From Bolinopsis microptera (lineage: Eukaryota > Ctenophora > Tentaculata > Lobata > Bolinopsidae), in assembly GCF_026151205.1 (NCBI RefSeq), contig NC_087079.1:930001-994000 (forward strand): DNA of 64,000 nt, given 5' to 3'. Both the position numbers and the translations under genes were made by a program. Below, piece by piece: positions 45,611-58,318 of the stretch. The notes beneath the pieces are model-generated. The model was not told the DNA's origin. It made no database searches and saw only the letters and a program-made list of their open reading frames with translations. Each line of letters starts with the position of its first letter. The first letter of the stretch is position 1.

Positions 45611-46675
45611 TGTATCCTGAAGATATGAAATGATTTCACAAAAGGTGATATTGTGGATTTGGTTTAGTCAGCACTAAGCGTGTTAAGATACTTGACGCTT
45701 TGTAGGTTAATTGAGAGGTTGGGAGAATTCACTGTATGTTAAACAGTGGTCGACTGGGGGCAGGATTCTGACCGGAACAATAGACTCAATTTAAATACTT
45801 TCAACTCTACTAATACTATGTAACAAATAATTTGTTAAACAATTAATTCAATTTAAGAAATTGATTATTGACCAAAAGACTATTAAATAGTGATAACTTA
45901 AATTATTGGACAAAAGACATCATTCAAGATAGATCAATCAAGCGGCCGGCCAGTTTCCGCTGTTATTACTACCAGAGACAATTTGATGAAAATGCTTATT
46001 GCACTACAATACTGGCGACTGGCATCACCTCATACTGAGTTTAAAATGAAAATCCTAAACCAGCAGCGTTTATTCCATCTGGAGCATTATTTCGCGTGAC
46101 GACGTTCGTTAACCACCTAATCGCGGTAGCCACTAGGTCGGTCTCCAATAAAGCAACTTTAATTTCACTCTCGAGAAATAGGAACAATTACAGAAAACGA
46201 TTTAACCATTAATCCATGCCTTGAGAAAAAATGTTGATAAGCGGTTATAATTGCTCTTGTGTAGGCAACAAAGTTGCCAGGTTAAGATTTGTTCTACCCA
46301 TGCGGGTCACGAACTAGAAGATCTTAGATCACCTCGAGAATCTTGATAAAATTAGCGCTAATTTAGTGATTTGCGGTCGCCTCAGGTGCAACCTTTATAA
46401 TTACACTTGGTCTGTTCGGAATAGAACGAGAATTAGATTATAATTACGCCGAAGAGTCTGGACCCGTTCTAACTTCTAATTACTTCTGTCAGATAAGAAC
46501 TAGACGTTTTGACGTTAATCTAACAAAGGACACGTTAGGTACCGTCTAGTCGGGCTCTAAGAGGTGACGTAATTAACGGCGGAGTGCAGCACTGGTAATT
46601 ATACTGGACAATAAATCCAGCCAAGGATACGACGATACGTTATAGCTTCGTACTTTATACAGTCTTTATTTGAAA
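45611..46675. other. No gene recognised
   Basis: The upstream flank of the receptor gene, where its promoter should lie; no core element can be assigned with confidence. At 45791-45833 a stretch (aatactttcaactctactaa ... taacaaataatttg) resembles the 5' end of LINE B at 59468-59503. Confidence 0.5.
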
Positions 46676-47575
46676 ACTATTTGATTCACAGTTAACCGTT
46701 AGGAGACCGCCATGTACCCTTGTGGATGTACTATTGTGGAACAGAGTTCCCAATAACAAGTTGATTGGCTGCACAGAAATCATGAGCTGGTCCCTTTGTC
46801 GCTTGATGAACTATGGAGAGATTCTCCACCAATAACTCTCGAATTCATATCTGTTTGAAGTAACTTTTCATTGAAGTCACCCTGTAGCAGTTACAGATAT
46901 GTCGGGGGAGTTCACCAAACGTGTCTGATAAAACGTTGTAAAAACGATTCTTTCTTTCCGTCATCTGCACGTTCAGTCGGATGCGTAGTCTACAACAAAC
47001 AGATATGTTGAGTTGTTGCCGTGTATAAACTAGCTGTTAAGACGCTTATGATGTAGGTACATAAGAGATCAGGGTAGTTCTGCCTTTTTGGATAGAATAG
47101 GCCAACCCCTTGCTTTTGATCCATCTCCCCTACAGAATGAATAAGTTAACTACCATTGTCCAAAAGTGTACTTCCAGATCTTGGCATATTGAGTTTTCAG
47201 TAATACCCAAATATCAAAGACTGTAGTGATCAATTTTCTGACTGTGTTGGTTAAAGCTTGATGATGAGCTACTAAGTTAAAACAGCAATGCGATCATAAA
47301 TATATTACTCCATCCTTACAGTTTTTATCGCCTGTTTTCTTGAAACTTTCTTGTTCCACCTCCGTCTAAGGCAAGATGCCCACTTCGTTAATTTAAGTGA
47401 TCATTTTACAGCTGCGATAAGGGTTAATTTATATTATTTAACCTTGTGGTTACAATATAACGTATTTTATTATTATTATTATTATCTTGCGTGGTACAAA
47501 CGTGGCGAAATTGTTGTTAGGGACTGTAATAAGAGCGGTTATGTTTGTACACTGACATACCATACCAATAGATTT

Positions 47576-48280
47576 GGGGGGGGGGGGGGGGGGGGGGGCC
47601 GCCAACCATATTAAAGTATGTTAAAGTTATATCCCCGGGTCAAAAATCAGGAAAAAAATCTTAATTTGTAATATAATTTAATTTACCTACAATTAGATGA
47701 TTTTTTATTTTTCGTTAAGTTTTACATGATGAACCTATATTTTTCACCTGATTCGCAAGATAGACTGTTTAGGACTTAGTACTGACTTTCCATCAGAATG
47801 GTCAAAAATTGGTGCTGAGCTATGAGCTTTTAAAAAATATGCCCATATTTGGGCATACGTTTTGCCAAATTCGCTTTTGCCCCAATTCGATTAAAATTGC
47901 AATATTTTTTAATTGAGGACTTACTCTAATGTGAAAGATAAAAACTCTGTGTTGTTGAAATTTAGTGGAATCTAAGGTAAAAAAGTCTCATGAAACAAAA
48001 ATTGGAAAATTGCACATTATTATCTCTGTTCGGAATACTGCCAAATTGACTTCATTAAAAATTGAAATTACTCCATCAGTTTTCAATATTTTTTCAAGAA
48101 CTTTTTGGAATCGATTTTGAATTGCATTTCAAGTTATTTTGGGTACAATTTTCGATGTAGCTCCAAGGTAGGGATATATTAAGAATTTTGTAGGTATATT
48201 AAAGTATATTAAAGTATATCCGGGTCAAAAATCGGGAAAAATCTACATTTTAATATACTTTTATATGGTTGGCCCCCCCC
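47576..48280. mobile_element. G-run-ended element, copy 1
   Basis: Bounded by a long G run then gccaaccatattaaagtatg at the left, and tatatggttggcccccccc at the right, so the ends are inverted. Just inside both ends is a direct repeat of tatatccgggtcaaaaatcg. It contains gcccatatttgggcatacg and repeated ttttgcccaaattcg. The best copy (50048-50751) shows AGATTT on both flanks, a likely 6-bp target duplication. No protein is encoded; probably a MITE-like non-autonomous DNA element. Confidence 0.6.
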
Positions 48281-48745
48281 ACCAGATAAGTCCATCTCAG
48301 TTTGATTTAACGGTTAGCATGGTGGAAACATGACTAAGTAACCCAAAATGACACTGTGGTGGGATGGGGGTTTACCCCCCCTTCCTTGGCCTTTCAATGC
48401 AGAAGCTGTTAGGTTAATAGGATTTTCAAGTTTACTTCAAGTTAATAATTCATGGATTAAGCTCTTATTTTATTTATCGATTAAAGGTATGTGAATTAAT
48501 ACTTATTGTTTCCATTGAAAACTTATTGTTTCATTGAGCTCTAGAATTAGATGCTCTAGTATCAAATTTACACAGCAATACAATAAGAATATAAAATAAT
48601 TCAAGAAGCTCAATCTGCTGTGCATGAAATTCAGTCAGTCGAAAACTGTAGTAGAATACCCTTCTAGGGAAATAAAGATATCAGCATGTAAAACCACAAT
48701 AATAATTATTTATGAGTGATATATGTAAAGATATGATTTAACAGT

Positions 48746-49690
48746 GAAGTGGGATCCCTCGTTTGAACATTCCCGTGCTCTATCAAGTTCTTAGAGGTTT
48801 GCGAAAGGTGTTGTTCTTTACCTTCGGGGACGCTTTCCAAGCACTTCTCGGAAGGACTTCAGTGGACTGTCTGCTTGAAATTATCCCACATGTCCTCAAG
48901 GTTGACCTAATTAGCCTGACAATCAAAACGGTTCTTGAGAGCCACGTTGTACTCTTGAACCTTAGACGAGTTCGCAAATGTTCGATGCAGGCACATGTGC
49001 CTTGTAGCAGTGAATCTTAGTACCGACGGCCTTTGATTTGCAGCGTCCACGAACAAGATAGTGATCTGAACCAATGTCAGCCCCACGACATACATTAACT
49101 TCGTGTCAGCGTGTGTTGGAATCGTTCACTAATACAATTTGATCGATTTGATTCACAGTTAACCCTTAGGAGACAGCCATGTACCCTTGTGGTTGTCTCT
49201 ATGTGGAACAGAGTTCACCATTAAAATGTTGATTGGCTGACAGAAATCCATGAGCATGGTCCAATTGTCGCTTGATGAATATGGATAGATTCTCCTCCAA
49301 TAACTCCCTCGAATACCATATCTGTTTTGAAGTAACTTTTCCATGAAGGCACCCAGTAGCTGTTTTCAGTTCATGTAGGGCAAGTTCTCCAACGTGTCTG
49401 ATAAAAGTTGTTAAACGAGAATTCTCTCCGTCATCAGCACCGTCAGTGGTGGTAAGGCTTCAACAACAGATATGTTTGAGGTGTATGCCGTGTAACCTAG
49501 TGTTACAGTACCGCTCTGATGTAGGTACATAAGAGATCTGGAGTTCCTGCCCTTTTTGGAAAGTCATAGGCCAAAACCTTGCCTTTTGATACCATTCTCC
49601 CCTACAGATTGAATAGAGTCTACATTGTCCAAAAAGTTGTACTTCCAGTTCCTGGCATATGGTTTCAGTAATACCCAAAATATCAAGACT
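48746..49690 (-). pseudogene. RTE-type LINE C endonuclease fragment (one of five)
   Basis: The minus strand gives DILGITETICQELEVQLFG near 49690, LCTYI-type strand sequence, VVEAYASTDG-like sequence, then DFCQPINILMVN (for DFCAANQLVIGG) and HRDNHKGTW near 49190, then the segment equal to 31405-31800 of LINE C. This is the APE-type endonuclease, including the part missing from the LINE at 29.4-31.9 kb. Equivalent fragments lie at about 46676-47230, 51209-52140, 53645-54590 and 56071-57010. All are broken by small indels. Confidence 0.7.
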
Positions 49691-50047
49691 GTAGTGATCT
49701 ATTTTTTGATGAGGTTGATAAAGCTTGTGAAGATGAGCTGACTATAGATAAAACAGCAATGCGACTCATAAATATAATATCACAATTCTTACAGTTTATC
49801 GCCTGTTTTCTGAAATTTTCTTGTTCCACTCGTCTAAGCAAATGCACACTCTCGTTAATTTAAGTGTCATTTTTAGCTGAGCACTATAAGGGTTAAATTT
49901 AAATTATTTAACCTTTTGGTTAAATAATTACAGTAATTTATTATTATTTACTATTATCTTGCGTGGTACAACAGTGGCGTAATTGTGTGTTAGGGATGTC
50001 ACAAAGAGACGGTTAAGTTGTACTACTGAATACCTTACCATAGATTT

Positions 50048-50751
50048 GGGGGGGGGGGGGGGGGGGGGGGAGGCAACCAATTAAAGTATGTTAAAGTATA
50101 TCCATGGGTCAAAATCGGAAAAAAAATCATACAGTTTATATAATTTATATACATAACAATTAGATGATTTTTATTTTCTTCGTTAAGATTTACATGATAA
50201 AACTATATTTTTCACTCAGATTGAAGATAGCTGGTGTTTTAGGACTAGTACTTGACTTTCCATCCAGATTGGTCAAAAATTGGGCTGAGCTATGAGCTTT
50301 AATAATATGCCCATATTTGGGCATACGCTTTTGCCCAAATTCGCTTTTGCCCAAATTCGAATAAATTTTCAATTTTTTTTATTGAGACTAACTCTATGTG
50401 TAAGTATAACTCAGTGTTTGTTGATATTGTGGATACTAAGTAAAAAGACATACATGAACAAAATTGGGGAAAAAATTGACAATAATATCTTGGTCGGAAT
50501 ACTAGCAAAATGAGTATTAAAATTGATTAATATCCATCAGTTTTCAATATTTTTTCAGTACTTTTTTGGATTCGATTAGGAATGCTTTTTCAAGCTTATT
50601 TTGGGTAAACAAATTTTCGATGTAGGCCTCCAAGGATAGGGATATATTTAAAGTATATTGTAGGTATATTATTAAAGTATATTAACGTATATCCGGGTCA
50701 AAATCGGGAAAAAATCCAACATTTTAATATTTTAATAGGTTGGCCCCCCCC
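50048..50751. mobile_element. G-run-ended element, copy 2
   Basis: Best copy for the flanks: AGATTT precedes the G run and follows the C run. The ends are inverted as in copy 1. It amplified together with the 2.45-kb unit rather than by separate insertions, since it sits at the same place in each unit. Confidence 0.6.
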
Positions 50752-52485
50752 AGATTTAAGTAGTCAGTTTGATTTTAACGGTAGCATGGTCGAGAATACA
50801 TGACCTAAGTACACCCAAAATGACACTGTGGTGGATGGGGTACTCCCTTGGCTTTCAAGCAGAAGCGCTTAGGTTAATGGGATTTTCAAGTTTACTTAGT
50901 TAACTAATGCATGATTAAAGCTCTTATTTTATTTATGATTTAAAGGGAATGTGAAATAATACTTATTGTTTTCATGGAAACTTATTGTTTTCATTGAGCT
51001 CTAGAATTTGAAGCTCTAGATTCAAATTTACACAGCAATACATTATGAATAACAAAATAATTAAAGAAGCTTCAATCTGCTGTGCATGCATTCAAGTCAG
51101 TGAAAAAAATGTTAGTAGAATACCCTTCTAGGGACATAACGATATCGATGAAAAAAAACACAATAAATAATATTAATTATGAGTGATAAATTAATATGAT
51201 TTAACAGTGAAGTGGGATCCCTCGTTTGAAACTTCCCGTTCTCTTTCAAGTTCTTAGAGGGTGTGCGAAAGGTGGTGTTCTTTACCTTCCGGGGAGTTTC
51301 CAGAGACTTCCATCGAGACATCAGTGTCTGTCTGCTTGAAATTATCCACATGTCCTCAAGGGTGATCATAGCCAGACAATCAAAACTGTTCTGATGAGCC
51401 ACGTTGTACTCTTGAACCTTTGCGAGTTTCGCAATTGTTCGGATAGGGCAGGGCACCATGTGCCTTTTTGCAGTGATCTTAGCTACGACTGCAGTTTGAT
51501 TTGCAGCGTCACGAAACAAGATAGTGATCTGAACCATGTCAGACCAACGGACATACTTAACCATCGAGCAGCGTGTGTTGGTATCGTTCATAACAAAATA
51601 TGATCTATTTGTTCAAAGTTAACCGTTAGGAGAGCCATGTACCCTTGTGGATTGTCTCTATGTGGTACTGTGTTCCACCAATAACAAGTCTGTTTGGTGC
51701 ACAGAAATCATGAGCCTGGTCCATTGTGATGAGGAACTATGGAAGATTCTCCACCAATAACTCCCTCGAATCCATTAAAAATTTCTTGGTTTTTTTTGTG
51801 AGGTAACTTGTCCATTGACAGTCACCAGTAGCAGTTTCAGTCATGTCGGGGCGTTCACAAAGTGTCTGATAAAACGTTGTAAAACGTTCTTTCTTCCGTA
51901 TCTGCGTCGTCGGAGGTAGGTACAACAAGATTGTGAGGTGTTGCCGATGTAAACTAGTGTTAAGTCCCGCTTGCTGTAGGTACATAAGAGTCAGGGAGTT
52001 CCTACCTTTTTGGAAAGGAATAGGCAACCTTGCCTTTTTGATACATCTCCCTACCAGAATGAATTAAGTAGACGACCATTGTCCATAGTGTACTTCCGAT
52101 CCTGGCTATGGGTTTCGTAATACCAAAATATAAGGCTGTAGTGATCAATTTTCTGACTGAGTTGATAAGCTGTGAAGATGAGCTGCTAAAAGATAAAACA
52201 GCAATGCGATCATAAATTTAATACTCCAATCTTACAGTTTTTTATCGTGTTTTCTGAACATTTTTTGTTTCACCTCGTGAAGCAAAAAGATGCAACTTCG
52301 TTAATTTAAGTGTCATTTAAGCTGCGCAATGGGTTAAATTTAAATATTTAACTTTTGGTAAAAATAACATTAATTTATTTTTATTTTTATTATCTTTGCG
52401 TGGTACAACGTGGCGTAATTGTTGTTAGGGACTGTCACAAGGAGACGGTTAGTTGTTCTATGACATAACCATTACCAATAGATTT

Positions 52486-53199
52486 GGGGGGGGGGGGGGG
52501 GGGGTGGGGGGGCAAACCCATATTAAAGAAATTGTTAAAGTATATTCCCCGGGTCAAAATCGGAAAAAATCTACATTTTAAATATATTTAAATTTACTAC
52601 AATTAGAAGATTTATATTCTTCGTTAGATTTAAATGATGAACTATATTTTTCACTGATTGGCAAGATAAGCCTGTTGTGATTGGTACCATGACTTTCCCA
52701 TCCAGGGGAATGTTTGGTCAAAAAATTGGATGAGCTGAGCTATGAGCTTTAAAAATATGCCATATTTGGGATACGCTTTAGACCCAAATTTCGCTTTTGC
52801 CCAAATTCGATAAAATTTCAATATTTTTATGAGGACTAACTCTATGTGAAAGATATAATCAGTGTTTGTTGAAATATAGTGGATACTAAGTAAAAAGACA
52901 TCATGACCAAAAATTGGGGGAAAATTGCACAATAAATCTGCTGTTGGAAATTCTAGCAAAATGATTCATAAAGTGATATAACTCCATCAGATTTCAATAT
53001 TTTTTCAAGAACTTTTGGAATCGATTAAGATTTGCATTTAAGCTTAGTTTGGGTTAACAATTTTTCGTTGTAGGCTCTCCAAGGTAGGGATATATTAAAG
53101 TTTATTGTAGTATATTAAAGTATATTAAAGTATATCCGGGTTCAAAATCGGGAAAATCTAACATTTTTAATATACTTTAATATGGTTGGCCCCCCCCCC
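52486..53199. mobile_element. G-run-ended element, copy 3
   Basis: Same position in the unit. Left end gatttggggg..., right end atatggttggccccc then gatttt. Internal small indels are numerous. Confidence 0.55.
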
Positions 53200-54944
53200 G
53201 ATTTTAGTCCATCTCGTTTGATTTACGGTGCTTGGTGGGAAATGTCTAAGTACACCAAAAAATGACACTGTGGTGGATGGGTACCTCCATTGGCTTCAAG
53301 CAGAAGCTGCTTAAGGTTAATGGATTTTATGTTTACTTCTAGTTAATAATTCATGGATATTAAGCTTTCATATTTTATTTATTGATTAATGGCATGTGAT
53401 AAAACTTATTGTTTCATGAAATTATTGTTTCATTGTGCTCTAGAATGAGAAGCTTCTAGAAGCAATTTACTCAGCAATACAATAAGAATAAAAAATAATT
53501 TCAAGAAGATTCAATCTGCTGTGCTTGAATTCAAGGCAGTCGAAAACTGTTAGTAGAATACCCTTCTTGGGACATAAAGATATAGAATGTAAAACCAAAT
53601 AAATATTAATTTCTGAGTGATAAAATAAGATATGATTTAACAGTGAAGTGGGATCTTCCGTTTGAACATTCCCCGTTGCTATATCAAGTTTTAGAGGTTT
53701 TGCGAAAGGTGTTCGTTCTATACCTTCCGGGGTCGCTTTCAAGCACTTCCATCGAGACATCAGTGACTGTTGTGAAATATTCCCAATGTGCCTCAAGGTA
53801 GAAATCATTAGCAGACAATCAAACGGTTTTGAAGGCCCGTTGTACTCTTGAACCTTAGACGAGTTTCGCAATTGTTCGATAGCAGGCACATCGTGCCTTT
53901 TAGCAGTGATTTAGCTTAGACTGCAGTTTTGATTTGCAGCCGTCACTGAACAAGGATTGTGTTGATCCATTGTCTGCCCCACGACATACCTTAACATCGA
54001 GCAGCGAGTGTTGGAATCGTGCAATAATAAAATATGTCTATTTGATTCACAGTTAACCCGTTAGAGAGGACCGCCATGTTCCATAGTGGGATTGTCTTCT
54101 TTGGTGGAAAGAGTTCACCAATAACAGTTGATTGGCTGCACAGAAATCCATGAGCCTGGTCCCATTGTCGCTTGAAGAACTATGGAGAGATTCTCCACCA
54201 ATAACTCCCTCGAATCCATATCTGTTTGAAGTAACTTTTCCATTGAAGTCACCAGTAGCAGTTTTCAGATATGCGGGCAGTTCACAAACGTGTTGATAAA
54301 ACGTTGTAATAAGCGATCTTTCTTCCGTATCAGCACCGTCAGTCGGAAGCGTTTTGGGCTACTAAACAGATATGTGAGGTGTTTTGCGTTAGTAAACCTA
54401 GTGTTAAGACCGCTATGATGTAGCGTTACATAAGAGATCAGGGAGTCCTGCCCTTTTTGAAAGACATAGGCAACCCCTTGCCTTTTGAATACCATCACCC
54501 TACCAGATGAATAAGTAGACTACCATTGTCCAAAAGTGTACTGCAGATCTGGCATATGGTTTCCAGTAAATACCCCAAAATTCAAGGACTGTAGTGTTCC
54601 ATTTTTCTGACTGAGTTGATTAAGCTGTGAGATGAGCGGACTACAGATAAAAAACAGCAATGCGACTCATCATATAATACTCCATCTTCAGTTGTTAACG
54701 CCCTGTTTTTGTCATTTTCTTGTTCCACTCCGTTAAGGCAAAAGATGCAACTCTTCGTTAATTTTCGTGTCATTGACAGCTGCGCATGCAGGGTTTAATT
54801 TTAAATTATTTACTTTTGGTAAAAATTACATTAATTTATTTTTATTATTATTTTCTTGCGTGGGTCAACGTGGCGAATTTGTTGTTAGGGACTGTAAATG
54901 AGGACGGTTAAGATGTATACTGAATACCATTAACCAATAGTTTT

Positions 54945-55633
54945 GGGGGGGGGGGGGGGGGGGGGGGGCGGGCAAATATTAAAGTATGTGTTAAAGTATA
55001 TCCGGGGTCCAAAATCGGAAAAAATCCTACATTTTAATATAATTGATATACCTACAATAGAGATTTATATTCTCGTTAAGATGTAAATGATGAACTATAT
55101 TTTTCCACTCAGATTCGCAAGATAAAGATGTTTTAGGATTAGTACATGTTTCCATCCAGTTGGTCAAATTGGTGATCTATGGCTTTAAAAAATATGCCCA
55201 TATTGGGCATTACGCTTTTGCAAAAATTCGCTTTTGCCCAAAATCGATAAATAATTTCATATTTTTTAAGAGACTAAATCTAATGTGGAGTTATAACTCA
55301 GTGTTTGTTGAATATAGTGGATAATAAGTAAAAAGACCTCATGAACAAATGGGAAAATTGCACAATAATATCTCTGTTGGAATACTAGCCAAAATGACTT
55401 CATTAAAATTGAAATAACTCCATCAGTTTTCATTATTTTTTCAAGAACTTTTGGAAATCGATTAAGAATTGCATTTTCAAGCTTATTTTGGGTAACAATT
55501 TTCGATGTGGCTCCAAGGATAGGGATATATTAGTTATTGAAGGTATATTAAAGTATTTAAAGTATATCCGGGTCAATATAGGCGAAAAAATCCTACCTTT
55601 TAATATACTTTAATATGGTTGGCCCCCCCCCCC
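54945..55633. mobile_element. G-run-ended element, copy 4
   Basis: Same position in the unit. Right end atatggttggccccc followed by gatttaagtcc. It is shorter by some indels. Confidence 0.55.
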
Positions 55634-57379
55634 GATTTAAGTCCATCTCAGTTTGATTTACGGTTAGCATGGTGAGACATGACATAAGTACACCAAAAAT
55701 GACACTGTGGTGGATGGGTACCTCCTTGGCCTTTCAGCAGAAGGAAGTTAAGGTTAATGGGATTTTCAGTTTACTTCTAAGTTAATATTTCATGGTTCGC
55801 TCTTATTTTATTTATGATTTTAAGGAAATGTGAAATAAAAACTTATTGTTTTCATTGAAAATTATTGTTTCATTTGAGCTTAGAATTAGAAGCTCTAGAA
55901 TCAAAATTAACAGCAATACAATAAGTATAAAAAATAATTCAAGAAGCTTCATTGTGTGCATGACATTCAAAGTCAGTCGAAATTGTTAGTTGAAACTTTA
56001 GGGAATAAAGATATAGATGTAAAAACAATAATAATTAATTTATGAGTGATAAAATAGTTATGATTTAACAGTAAGTGGGATCCTCGTTTGACATTCCCGT
56101 TGCTATATTCAAGTTCTTAGAGGTTTGCGTAAAGGTGTTGTTCTTTAATCTTCGGGGAGCTTTCAAGCACTTCCATAGAGACATCAGGACTGTTCTGCTT
56201 GATGAAATTATCCCACATTGTCCTCTAGGTTGACCTCATTAGCCCAGACAATCAAATACGGTTTGAAGGAGACACGTTGTACTCTTGAAACCTAAGACGT
56301 GTTTCGCAAATGCTCGATAGCAGGCACATGGCTGTTTTAGCAGTGATCTATCTTAGCTACCGACTGCAGTTTGATTTGCAGCCGTCCACGAAAAGATAGT
56401 GATCTGAACCAATGTCAGCCCTCGACATACCTTAACATCGAGCAGCGAGTGTTGGAATCGCTTCTCTAATACAAATATGAATCTATTTGATTCACAGTTA
56501 ACCGTTAGGAGACCGATGTACCTTTTGGTATTGTCTCTATGTGGAAAGAGTTCCACCAATAACAACGTTGATTGGCTGCCGAAATCATGAGCCTGGTCCA
56601 TGCGCTGATGACTATGGAGAGATTCTCCACATTATACTCCTCGATCCATATCTGTTTGAAGAGTAACTTTCCATTGAAGTACACCCAGTAGCAGTTTTCA
56701 GATCTTGTCGGGGCAAGTTAACCAAACGTGGCTGATAAACGTTGTAAAAAACGCTCTTTCTCTGTCAATCAGCAGTCTGTCGGAGCGTAGGCTACAACAA
56801 CAGATATGATGGGTGTTTTGCGTTGTTGTAACTAGATGTTTAAGACCGCTTCTGATGTAGGTAATAGAGATAGGGAGTCTGCCCTTTTTGGAGACATTAG
56901 GGCCAACCCTTGCCTATTGAATACCATCCCTACCAGAAATGATAAGTAGACTACCATTGTCAAAAGTTGTACTTCTCAGATCCTGGCATATGAGTTATTC
57001 AGTATATCCCAAAATATCAGACTGTGTTGATCATTTTGGATGGTGATTAAAAGCTGTGAGTTGTGGCTGACTAAAGTATAAAACAGCAATTGCGGACTCA
57101 TAAAAATTATATACTCCAATCTTACGTTTTTATCGCTGTTTTCTGACATTTTCTTGTTCCACCTCGTCTAAGGCAAAGATGCACACTTCGTAATTTAAGT
57201 GTTCAATTTTTCAGCTGGATAAGGGTTAAATTTAATTATTTAACTTTTGGTAAAAAATAACATTTAATTTATTATTATTATTATTATCTTGCGTGGTACA
57301 ACGTGGCGGAAATTGTTTGTTTGGGACTGTCTCAAAGAGACGGTTAAGTTTGTACTATGACATTACTTACCAATAGTTT

Positions 57380-57805
57380 GGGGGGGGGGGGGTGGGGGGG
57401 TGGGCCCAACCATATTTAAAGTATGTTAAAGTATATCCGAGGTAAATCGGAAAAAATCTACATTTTAATATAATTTATATACCTACAATTAGAAGATTTA
57501 TATTCTTCGTTAAGATGTTTCATGATGTAACTATATTTTTCACTCAGATTCGAAGAATAAGCTGTTTAGGACTAGTACATGATTTCCATCGATTGGTTCA
57601 AAAATTTTGGCTGTGAGCTTAGAGCTTTAAAAAATATGCCATATTTGGGCATACGATTTGCCCAAATTCGCTTTTGCCAAAATTCGATAAAATTTCAATA
57701 TTTTTTAATGAGACTAACTCTATGTGAAAGATAGAACTCAGTGTTTGTTGATTATAGTGGACTAAGTTAAAGACCTCCATGAACAATATTGGGGAAAATT
57801 GCACT
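57380..57805. mobile_element. G-run-ended element, copy 5, truncated
   Basis: The left end is present (G run, then ccaaccatatttaaagtatg). The copy stops at about 57805 (gggaaaattgcac) where the whole array ends, so the right TIR is missing. Confidence 0.55.
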
Positions 57806-58226
57806 CTCTTCTAAATTCAGTAAGCTTCTATCACTATCAAGCTATCAGTCCTTCCAATTTTCTCAATTCACAATTTTTTATCATTTTATGACAAGGTTTT
57901 AAGTTTTAATATAATGTACGTTAAAGCCTTATTATTAATCACCTGAATACATCTTTCAGTTACTGAGGGGGATTGTAGTCGTAAAACTAGTGTCACTAGT
58001 AAGTCATTTTATATCTTATTTATTTTCAATGTGTATCACTGCTATCGGTTTATTTAGTTGTTAATCTTTAATTATCTGTTATGAAAACTACTAAACTTTA
58101 CATAGAATGAGCTACTGATCTAGACATAATATGGTAGTGTGACCATGGTAATATTTCCTTATATGGTAGTGTTACTATGGTTACATAGCCTTATATGGGT
58201 GTAATAGAATTATCGATGTACCACAG
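57806..58226. other. AT-rich flank with two dispersed motif copies
   Basis: No gene recognised. At 58128-58185 are gtagtgtgaccatggtaat and gtagtgttactatggttaca, separated by ccttatatg, as in the 119-bp satellite. Confidence 0.5.
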
Positions 58227-58318
58227 GTTACCTTACGGAGAGCACAGTGTTTGAAGACCCTGCTATCAAGTACGACAATATGGGGGACGTATCCCCCACC
58301 ACCATTGAAAACTACCTC
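58227..58318 (+). CDS. Possible exon ending at the first unit of the 60-bp satellite
   Basis: After gatgtaccacag, a 92-nt segment reads YLTESTVFEDPAIKYDNMGD and then VSPTTIENYL, entering in phase 1 and ending in phase 0 at CTC|GTGAGT, a consensus donor. The last ten codons lie in the first satellite unit. It is tyrosine-bearing and acidic, like a receptor tail, but no family is recognised and no partner exon is visible. Composition and splice framing support it moderately. Confidence 0.4.

Larger units (their letters stand above)
46676..57805. repeat. 2.45-kb tandem array, about 4.5 copies, indel-rich
   Basis: Landmarks recur every 2.43-2.47 kb: the poly-G run begins at 47576, 50048, 52486, 54945 and 57380; gaagtgggatcc or its variants occur at 48746, 51209, 53645 and about 56071. 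Each unit holds a minus-strand RTE-type endonuclease segment and a G-run-ended element. Copies disagree mainly by single-base gaps and insertions, each copy with its own set. The array ends abruptly at 57805. No frame is intact. Confidence 0.9.
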
